In this document: one piece after another, positions 1-4,362 of the stretch
How positions within the stretch are numbered: the stretch's first letter is position 1
Layout: every line of letters begins with the position of its first letter
DNA from: Chitinophagaceae bacterium
GTDB lineage: Bacteria; Bacteroidota; Bacteroidia; Chitinophagales; Chitinophagaceae
Length of the DNA: 7,293 bases
NCBI GenBank assembly: GCA_025455205.1
Contig: JALOMZ010000082.1
Location: forward strand, 1 to 7,293
Direction: 5' to 3'
Made by a program: the position numbers and the translations under genes
The notes under the pieces: model-generated
Seen by the model: only the letters and a program-made list of their open reading frames with translations
The model's database searches: none
Told to the model about the DNA's origin: nothing

Positions 1-291
1 GCCCCGCCGCCTTCAGGGCGGCGGATGGGCTTTTTTGCTTCTCCGCACGCTCGAGCAAGCTGGATAGGGAGGATTGCCTGCGGCGATCCTCATGTGGGGA
101 GGCTTACAACAAAAGCCCCGCCGCCTTCAGGGCGGCGGATGGGCTTTTTTGCTCCTGCGCACGATCAAGCAAGCTCAGCAGGGGGAGGATTGCCTGCGGC
201 GATCCTCGAGGGGGGAGGCTTACAACAAAAGCCCCGCCGCCTTGTGGGCGGCGGATGGGCTTTTTTGCTTCTGCGCACGCTCGAGCAAGCT
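1..291. repeat. Tandem ~115-bp hairpin/terminator repeat, 2.5 copies, open at the left edge
   Basis: Unit 1 is 1-114, unit 2 is 115-230, and unit 3 is 231 to about 291, where similarity stops. Each unit starts with a GC-rich stem (CGCCGCC pairing GGCGGCG) nested inside AAAAGCCC/GGGCTTTT and followed on the plus strand by six T. The same element reads less well on the minus strand, where the T run is broken (TTTTGTTG). Units 1 and 2 also carry a second hairpin at 69-91 and 185-207 (GAGGATTGCC, loop TGC, GGCGATCCTC), and all units share a conserved GCAC..TCGAGCAAGC-type stretch. Differences between units are mostly in loops and spacers. The array may continue left of the window. It contains no credible gene: reading frames across it translate the repeat. 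It lies directly downstream of the minus-strand tRNA-like genes, so a role as back-up terminators is possible but inferred. Confidence 0.85.
227..266 (+). terminator. Terminator-like stem of repeat unit 3
   Basis: The sequence begins AAAAGCCCC, contains a GCCGCC/GGCGGC stem with a short CTTGTG-type loop, and ends GGGC plus six T on the plus strand. The outer AAAAGCCC/GGGCTTTT pairing makes it nearly bidirectional. Equivalent stems are at 1-36 (left side cut by the window edge) and 111-150. No plus-strand gene is seen upstream, so what it would terminate is unclear. It may instead act on minus-strand transcripts that escape the terminator at 308-345. Confidence 0.5.
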
Positions 292-307
292 CGGCGTGCT
301 GCGAAGC

Positions 308-345
308 AAAAAAGCCCCGATTCGCTCACGCGAATCGAGGCTTTT
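308..345 (-). terminator. Intrinsic terminator of the tRNA-like RNA transcription unit
   Basis: On the minus strand the 15-nt arm 331-345 pairs with 310-324: seven pairs CGATTCG/CGAATCG around a 6-nt loop, one C/A mismatch, then GCC/GGC and A-T pairs. The stem runs into six T at 313-308. It begins 7 nt after the 3' end of the downstream tRNA-like RNA (copy 1), the usual place for a stable-RNA terminator. It therefore supports minus-strand transcription of the 352-825 region. Confidence 0.8.
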
Positions 346-351
346 GTTGTG

Positions 352-546
352 CTGTAGGGGGAGGATTCGAACCTCCACGGAGAAGTTAGCCGCTGTACAT
401 CGTGATTGAGAAGCGATCTCAAACCTGCTGGTGGTCAACCCCAGTCGGTCCCGCTGCAGTCGGGATCGGCGTTATACAGTGTTTATCCTTTGCTCTCCAC
501 CCTCGAGACAAGAGGGCATGTCTGCCAAAAATTTCAACACCCCACA
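352..546 (-). ncRNA. tRNA-like RNA, copy 1: GUC anticodon with a 123-nt structured variable domain
   Basis: Read on the minus strand, this is a full tRNA cloverleaf. The acceptor TGTGGGG (546-540) pairs with CCCTACA (359-353) with one G-U. U8 is 539. The D arm has GG and A21, but its stem is weak. The anticodon stem CCCTC/GAGGG (516-512/504-500) closes the loop TTGTCTC with GUC at 509-507. The T arm is GGAGG, TTCGAAT, CCTCC (376-360). G73 is 352. No CCA follows (CAC instead). Where a variable loop of 4-20 nt is normal there are 123 nt (499-377). These form a basal helix GGAGA/TCTCC (498-494/383-379), an internal loop, a second helix CTGTA/TACAG (479-475/397-393), and three hairpins: TCCCG/CGGGA, CTGG..CCAG with loop TTGA, and TTGAGA/TCTCAA. 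U37 is atypical, because tRNAs normally have a purine there. It is not tmRNA, which lacks an anticodon arm. Whether it is charged or decodes is unknown. The fold is seen; the function is not. Confidence 0.7.
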
Positions 547-547
547 G

Positions 548-622
548 TGAAAAGTTCGAGGTTTGAGGTTCGAAGTTCGAAGCAGTGGCAACAAACCTCA
601 AACTTCAAACCTCAAACATCGA
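548..622. repeat. Inverted repeat of 7-bp units between the two tRNA-like genes
   Basis: The left arm (about 554-581) is a run of GTTYGAR heptamers (GTTCGAG, GTTTGAG, GTTCGAA, GTTCGAA). The right arm (about 592-617) is its imperfect reverse complement (CAAACCT, CAAACTT, CAAACCT, CAAAC), separated by an 11-nt loop. Mismatches are mostly T/C and A/G, giving G-U pairs on one strand. The same family forms the hairpin at 1531-1643. It fills almost the whole gap between the two RNA genes, so it could be a processing or attenuation hairpin, or simply a dispersed intergenic repeat. No coding potential was seen. Confidence 0.8.
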
Positions 623-623
623 A

Positions 624-825
624 TGGCTGTAGGAGAAGGATTCGAACCTCCACGGGGCAGTTAGCATCCGCACAAAGAGTAGTGGTCAACCCTGGTCGGG
701 TCCGGTGTTGCAGTACGGCGTTGACCCCCGCCCAACAAAACCGGTTCGGCTCTATGCAGTGTTTGTCCTGTTGGCCCCACCCCCGAGACAAGAGGGCATG
801 TCTGCCAAAATTTCATCATCCTACA
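624..825 (-). ncRNA. tRNA-like RNA, copy 2: GUC anticodon with a 128-nt structured variable domain and encoded CCA
   Basis: The architecture matches the RNA at 352-546, but many pairs have changed in a compensating way. The acceptor TGTAGGA (825-819) pairs perfectly with TCCTACA (634-628), followed by G73 (627) and CCA (626-624). U8 is 818. Anticodon stem CCCTC/GGGGG (796-792/784-780) carries the loop TTGTCTC with GUC at 789-787. The T arm is GGAGG, TTCGAAT, CCTTC (651-635). The variable domain spans 779-652. Its basal helix is GGGGC/GCCCC (778-774/658-654) and its second helix is CTGCA/TGCGG (759-755/672-668). Next is a longer arm CCGGT/ACCGG with an inner GGCG/CGCC hairpin, then the shared GGGTTGACCAC motif. 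The copies share a 27-nt identical block over the D and anticodon region (784-810 and 504-530), whereas the variable domain has diverged. This one is upstream in the minus-strand unit. Its own promoter is not clear. Confidence 0.7.
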
Positions 826-826
826 G

Positions 827-1058
827 TATACGCGTCGGAAACATGCTTTTTAGAATATTTCCAATGAAAAAGAACTTTTGTTGATTGAAACGCAAACCTT
901 ACTTTTACTTCCTGCCACACCCCGCGTTCCGATTGACAATGCAATATTAAACGAATCGACCTTTTTGTTCCAAATTTTCAAACCTTTTTTTAAAAAGTTT
1001 TGACAATATTTACACAATCAACCACTTTGGTTTATATTTTCGAATCAATTATCAGAAA
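827..1058. other. AT-rich intergenic region between the tRNA-like RNAs and the Lrp-family gene
   Basis: This region should hold the divergent promoters: minus strand for the RNA genes, plus strand for the regulator. For the regulator, TTTG at 999-1002 followed after 19 nt by CCACTTTG (1022-1029), or TATATTTT at 1033-1040, are partial matches to the Bacteroidota TTTG/TAnnTTTG promoter. Neither is exact. On the minus strand CATGTTTC near 835-842 is a weak -7-like element. No ORF or RNA fold was recognised here. Confidence 0.4.
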
Positions 1059-1532
1059 ATGGCCGGAAAACTGAATCTTGATAAACTCGACTACCAGATC
1101 ATCCAGCATATGATGGAAGACGCAGAGATTTCCTATGCCGACCTGGGCAAGAAACTCTTTGTAAGTGGAGGTACCATACATGTAAGGATCAAAAAACTCC
1201 AGGAGATGGGCATCGTGAAAGGCACCCGCCTGGCGGTTGACACCCATAAACTGGGATACAACGTAATTGCCTTTGTGGGCATCTACCTGGAAAAGAGCTC
1301 CCTGTACGATTCGGTAGCCAAAGACCTGATGAAGATTCCCGAAGTGGTGCGCCTCAACTACACCACCGGCAACTACAGCATGTTTGTGGAGATAGCCTGC
1401 AAAGACATCAACCAGCTGCGCTACGTGCTGCACGACCAGATGCAGAAGATCAAAGGCATCGAACGCACCGAAACCCTGATCTCACTGGAAGAAAGCCTGA
1501 ACAGGAATATTCAGGTGGCGCAGGACAATTAG
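1059..1532 (+). CDS. Lrp/AsnC family transcriptional regulator
   Basis: The 157-residue protein has the standard Lrp/AsnC length and layout. Residues 6-55 form the AsnC-type winged helix-turn-helix: LDKLDYQII, then an ISYADLGKKL helix, then the recognition segment around GGTIHVRIKKLQ, then GIVKG. Residues about 66-145 form the RAM effector/oligomerisation domain, with the GNYSMFVEI signature (104-112) typical of the ligand-binding turn. Members are octameric or dimeric DNA-binding proteins that respond to amino acids and often regulate themselves. The ligand and targets cannot be read from sequence. The ATG at 1059 gives the N-terminus expected for the family, and no Shine-Dalgarno sequence is present, as is usual in Bacteroidota. 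It is monocistronic here. It converges on the glycosyltransferase, and its stop codon touches the inverted repeat starting at 1531. A regulatory link to the neighbouring tRNA-like RNAs is only speculation. Confidence 0.93.
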   Translation: MAGKLNLDKLDYQIIQHMMEDAEISYADLGKKLFVSGGTIHVRIKKLQEMGIVKGTRLAVDTHKLGYNVIAFVGIYLEKSSLYDSVAKDLMKIPEVVRLNYTTGNYSMFVEIACKDINQLRYVLHDQMQKIKGIERTETLISLEESLNRNIQVAQDN

Positions 1533-1643
1533 ATGTTTGATGTTTGAGGTTTGATGTTTGAGGTGAAGCAAGGGTCAGCACCTCTACTATGCTAATCCCT
1601 CAAACCATAGCATCAAACTTCGAACTTCGAACCTCAAACATCT
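1531..1643. repeat. Inverted repeat of 7-bp units between convergent genes
   Basis: The left arm 1531-1564 is tandem TTTGATG/TTTGAGG heptamers. The right arm 1611-1643 is the reverse complement of the same heptamer (TTTGAGG, TTCGAAG, TTCGAAG, TTTGATG). The two 33-nt arms agree at roughly four fifths of positions and are separated by about 46 nt. The arms overlap both stop codons: the TAG of the Lrp gene (1530-1532) and the TGA of the glycosyltransferase (1636-1634), which lies inside the right arm. A long stem here could end or stabilise both convergent transcripts, but there is no clean T run, so the terminator role is inferred. Confidence 0.8.
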
Positions 1644-2800
1644 CTTTTAACCAACCCCGATGGCTTACTGATACGCCTTCCCTTCCATTCATAACTGCCA
1701 AAGCGGCCCAGCCAGCCCGCCACCACGGTATAAACCACATGGGGCAGCTGCAGCAGCGGAAACCATACCAGCCATCTTTCCTGGCCGAAAAAGCGGGCCA
1801 CCGGCAACAGAAACCAGGCCTCTACGGCGGTTTTGCCTAACAGCAGCAAGATGGCTGGCCACCACAGTACCGCATTGAAAAACCCTGCCAGCACTAATAG
1901 GAATAATACAAGGTTGAGCAGGTACACCAGCAGCAGCACATAAAACATACGCCGGTCGTCGAAATAGGCGGCCTTACTGGCCCAGCGGATGCGTTGCTGG
2001 AAAAACGCCCGCCACGATGCACAAGCAGCTGTACGCACCACCGCAGCCTTACTTTTCAGCCACACCACGCCTTGCGGATAGCGCCTGTAGATCTTGTACA
2101 TCAGCAGCATGTCATCGCCCGTGGGCAGCGCATCAATGCCCGCAAAACCCTGCACTTCCTCAAAGGCTTTTTTGCTGTAAGCGATATTGGCGCCATTGCA
2201 CATGGTATGAAAGCGCTGCGAAACGCTGGCGCCCGAAATACCCTGTAGGGTCATGAAATCGAGGGTTTGGAAAACAGACAGGAAGGTGGGTTCTGTATGG
2301 TATTCCACCGGGGCAGCTATGAATTGCCACCCCTCCTTTTCATACCCGTACACCAGGCTCCGGAGCCATTGTGTTCCCATGGTGCAGTCGGCATCGGTGC
2401 ACACAATGAGATCGCCGGAGGCGGCTGCTATTCCCTTTTCAATGGCCTTTTTCTTGTGCGACTGGCTGCCGGTGGCAGCACCCAGGCGCAGGCAGCGAAT
2501 ACGTGGATCTCGGGCCGACCAGGCATCCACCCTGTTGGCGGTATCATCTTCCGAAGCATCATCCAGCACCAGGATCTCCAGCAGCGCACCGGGGTATTGC
2601 TGTGCTGCCAGGGCCTGCAGGCAGGCCTCAATGTGCCCGCTTTCATTGCGGGCAGGCACCAGCACCGTCACCCGGGTGGCGGGCTGCCAGTCTGCCGGCG
2701 GCTCAGGGGCCATGCGCAGCCGCTGCCAGGCCCACCGGTACCAGAGCACCAGGATGATATAGGCCAACAACAGCATGCCGGGAAGAATCCACCACCACAT
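1634..2800 (-). CDS. Membrane-anchored family 2 (GT-A fold) glycosyltransferase
   Basis: The protein has 388 residues from the ATG at 2800. An in-frame GTG at 2824 would add eight residues. The ATG is preferred because the hydrophobic anchor starts at once and a TACTATTTG element resembling a -7 box lies just upstream. Order of parts: membrane helix about 3-22; GT-A nucleotide-sugar domain beginning TVLVPARNE; DDAS (80-83); the metal-binding DAD (136-138); a TGDD acceptor-site motif (227-230) with the catalytic aspartate; and Q-R-I-R-W (269-273), the QxxRW motif of processive GT2 enzymes. Two to three membrane helices follow at about 285-309, 313-331 and 343-363. This layout resembles chitin/hyaluronan-synthase-like and glycolipid-forming GT2 enzymes. 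Donor and acceptor sugars cannot be assigned. It probably works at the inner membrane on an envelope glycan or lipid. It lies downstream of the GGGP synthase gene on the same strand, so coexpression is possible. Confidence 0.9.
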   Translation of the reverse strand: MWWWILPGMLLLAYIILVLWYRWAWQRLRMAPEPPADWQPATRVTVLVPARNESGHIEACLQALAAQQYPGALLEILVLDDASEDDTANRVDAWSARDPRIRCLRLGAATGSQSHKKKAIEKGIAAASGDLIVCTDADCTMGTQWLRSLVYGYEKEGWQFIAAPVEYHTEPTFLSVFQTLDFMTLQGISGASVSQRFHTMCNGANIAYSKKAFEEVQGFAGIDALPTGDDMLLMYKIYRRYPQGVVWLKSKAAVVRTAACASWRAFFQQRIRWASKAAYFDDRRMFYVLLLVYLLNLVLFLLVLAGFFNAVLWWPAILLLLGKTAVEAWFLLPVARFFGQERWLVWFPLLQLPHVVYTVVAGWLGRFGSYEWKGRRISKPSGLVKRDV

Positions 2801-2846
2801 GGCTGCAAGATAAGCGGGCGACACGCAAATAGTACCCGGGAAAAAA

Positions 2847-2887
2847 TAACAGAGAGGATACGGTCAATCGGAGAATTAGGCCGTATC
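2847..2887 (-). terminator. Possible weak terminator or operator hairpin between GGGP synthase and glycosyltransferase genes
   Basis: On the minus strand GATACGG (2887-2881) pairs with CCGTATC (2863-2857). An inner TAAT/ATTG helix and a 6-nt loop lie between. About 8-10 nt later comes a T-rich run (TTATTTTTT, near 2847-2839). The T run is too distant for a classical terminator. It may instead be a partial terminator within an operon or a protein-binding palindrome. Confidence 0.35.
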
Positions 2888-2909
2888 AATGAAAAAGGGC
2901 CAGGTCCGG

Positions 2910-3665
2910 TCAGGCCTCCACCCGGCTGCCGTGGATGGCTGCCGCGATGTCTTTGATGAGAGACGGATCTTTTTCGATGGCATTGCCCACCACAATTACA
3001 TCGGCGCCGGCCTTGCAGTTGCGGTATGCTTTTTCGGGGTCGGTGATGCCGCCGCCAATGATGAGAGGCGCCTCAATGGTACCGGCCACCTTTTCGATCA
3101 TGCTTTCGGTGATGGGCTTGCGGGCGCCGCTGCCGGCATCCATATAGATGAGCTTCATGCCCAGCATCTCGCCGGCCATGGCTGTGCACATGGCTATTTC
3201 GTTCTTATCGGCCGGAATGGGGGCTGCATTGGAGATATACGACACCGTGGTAGGCGCGCCACCGTCAATGACCATATAACCGGTGGGCATGATCTCCAGC
3301 CCGCTCTGCTTCACCACAGGGGCGCTGATCACATGCTGGCCGATCAGGAGTTCCGGGTTGCGGCCGCTGATGAGGCTGAGGTACAAAAGGGCATCGGCAT
3401 AGCGGCTTACCTGGCTGGGACTGCCGGGGAAGAGGATAACGGGGATATCGCTGCTGGCTTTGATGTGCTGCACACAATCGTCGAGGTGATTGCTGATCAC
3501 CAGGCTGCCGCCGAGAAAGAAATAATCCACGCGGGCATCCGTACCCAGGCGCAGCAATTCATCCAGCGACTGCCGGTTCACTTTGTCGGGATCGATGAGC
3601 ACGGCAAAACTCTTTTTGCCGCTTGCCTTTCTTTCCACGAATATGTCGTACAGCCGGTGCTTCAT
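2910..3665 (-). CDS. Geranylgeranylglyceryl phosphate synthase (GGGPS/PcrB family)
   Basis: The enzyme joins a long prenyl diphosphate (geranylgeranyl diphosphate in characterised Bacteroidota members) to sn-glycerol 1-phosphate. The product is an ether-linked lipid precursor of archaeal type. From the ATG at 3665 it has 251 residues. Family motifs in order: LIDPDK (23-28), GGSL (52-55), FPGS (79-82), SGRNPELLIG (100-109), EIMPTGYMVIDGG (124-136), YMDAGSGA (174-181), IIGGGI (202-207) and VGNAIE (226-231). Together these mark the phosphate-binding TIM barrel. All look intact. A GTG at 3704 would add 13 residues, but the ATG matches the usual start (MKxRxY...KSFAVLIDPDK), and a promoter-like element sits between the two. 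Bacteroidota enzymes are group II and were reported as hexamers. The gene is divergent from dxs, which supplies isoprenoid precursors. The final lipid in such bacteria is not settled. Confidence 0.93.
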   Translation of the reverse strand: MKHRLYDIFVERKASGKKSFAVLIDPDKVNRQSLDELLRLGTDARVDYFFLGGSLVISNHLDDCVQHIKASSDIPVILFPGSPSQVSRYADALLYLSLISGRNPELLIGQHVISAPVVKQSGLEIMPTGYMVIDGGAPTTVSYISNAAPIPADKNEIAMCTAMAGEMLGMKLIYMDAGSGARKPITESMIEKVAGTIEAPLIIGGGITDPEKAYRNCKAGADVIVVGNAIEKDPSLIKDIAAAIHGSRVEA

Positions 3666-3680
3666 GCCAATGGTCTGCGA

Positions 3681-3711
3681 CAAAAATGCAATAAAATTTG
3701 CCACCGGGAAA
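3681..3711 (-). promoter_or_regulatory. Putative Bacteroidota-type promoter of the GGGP synthase gene
   Basis: On the minus strand TTTC (3711-3708) is followed after exactly 19 nt by CATTTTTG (3688-3681). The Bacteroidota consensus is TTTG, 19-21 nt, TAnnTTTG, so each box has one mismatch. A start site about 7 nt further on would give a very short leader before the ATG at 3665. That also argues against the upstream GTG start. Confidence 0.5.
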
Positions 3712-3769
3712 CTCCGATGCCATTTTTCTTTGGCAAAACAGGGAATAATGACTTGAAACTCAAACCTGT

Positions 3770-3930
3770 TGCGGGGTTGGCAGGCGGCAGGCTATGCGGC
3801 AGCCGCCGGGGTTAGTACCCCTGCCGAAGGGCTGCGGGGCCTGGAGGGCAGCCGCCCTGCCGGGGCGGCCGGAGCCGGAAGGGCCCGAACAGCTGCGGGG
3901 ATATGCACCGGGGCTGAAAGCCCCAAAAAC
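3770..3930. repeat. GC-rich cluster of hairpins in the divergent GGGPS-dxs region
   Basis: This block is much richer in G+C than the flanking intergenic DNA and is packed with short palindromes. They are GGC-A-GGCT/AGCCGCC (3786-3807), GGGG/CCCC with loop TTAGTA (3808-3821), GGGC/GCCC (3846-3857), and GGGGCT/AGCCCC with a GAA loop (3910-3924) followed by five A. No open frame in it looks coding. It could be a REP-like or MITE-like intergenic repeat, or a structured RNA. Nothing in the window repeats it, so that cannot be decided here. Confidence 0.55.
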
Positions 3931-3948
3931 AAGGGAAAACTCAAAAAG

Positions 3949-4236
3949 AGAAATTCCAAAGTAGGAAAATGCAAATTCCAGGGCCTCCCGGTTGCCCAAC
4001 ACACCCACACACCATCACACTCCTCATTTTCAAATTTTCAAATTTTCTCATTTTCACATTCCCCTCCCATCAGCACATCTGCTAATTAGCTAATAAGCTC
4101 ATTATCAAAGAAATTCCAAAGTGAAAAATCCCAAATTCCAGCCCCCGTTACCCCGCAAACGCAAACCCATACCCAGCCGCACTCTTCATTTTCACATTTG
4201 CCAATTTTCTCATTTGCTAATTTTCACATTTCCTCC
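3949..4236. repeat. Diverged ~160-bp tandem duplication upstream of dxs
   Basis: Module 1 starts at 3949 and module 2 at 4109. Both begin with AGAAATTCCAAAGT, reach CAAATTCCAG at the same offset, and pass through a C-rich stretch (3982-4024 and 4142-4186). Both then reach a T-rich run of CATTTTCA/AATTTTCTC-type 9-bp units (4025-4060 and 4187-4232). The internal order and spacing are conserved within a few bases, which supports duplication over chance. Module 1 ends in an AT palindrome region (4081-4094) with GCTAATTAGC and ATTAGCTAAT overlapping. There is no coding signal. Confidence 0.7.
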
Positions 4237-4338
4237 TTTTTTCCCCCGGCTAACGCTGCACTCAACATTATTGGGGTTTTGGCTGTTTCTTTACCCGGTT
4301 GCTTGCCCCGCCCTGCCCGGCAGCCGCCCAGTAATACC

Positions 4339-4346
4339 TATTTTTG
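4339..4346 (+). promoter_or_regulatory. Putative -7 element of the dxs promoter
   Basis: TATTTTTG is an exact match to the Bacteroidota TAnnTTTG element. It lies 16 nt before the ATG at 4363, which would give a leader of about ten bases. No matching TTTG is found 19-21 nt upstream, where the DNA is GC-rich, so the promoter is only half supported. Confidence 0.4.
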
Positions 4347-4362
4347 CCCCTTCTACCAGACC

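Noticed and set aside
1..291. CRISPR array
   Set aside because: The repeats are ~115 bp, adjacent and hairpin-rich. There are no unique spacers of uniform length and no cas genes.
25..409. Short plus-strand frames in the left repeat array
   Set aside because: They translate the repeat unit itself (recurring GFF and KPRR-type segments), with no start signal or conserved domain.
352..825. tmRNA or tRNA with a group I intron
   Set aside because: An anticodon arm is present and no tag-peptide frame ending in a stop was seen, which excludes tmRNA. The insertion is only ~125 nt and sits after the anticodon stem, with no recognisable group I core.
406..867. A 153-codon plus-strand frame through the tRNA-like region
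   Set aside because: It runs antisense through both RNA folds and the heptamer repeat. Its residues repeat because the RNAs are duplicated.
2889..3815. A 308-codon plus-strand frame over the GGGP synthase gene
   Set aside because: It is antisense to an intact, well-recognised enzyme, and its product shows no family motif.
4198..4362. N-terminal extension of DXS from an upstream TTG
   Set aside because: The extra 55 residues translate T-rich tandem-duplicated DNA. The family N-terminus aligns with the ATG at 4363, and a -7-like box lies between the two starts.
4237..4362. Thiamine (THI-box) riboswitch upstream of the ThDP enzyme dxs
   Set aside because: I could not find the conserved THI-box core segments. 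The likely leader is only about ten bases, too short to hold one.
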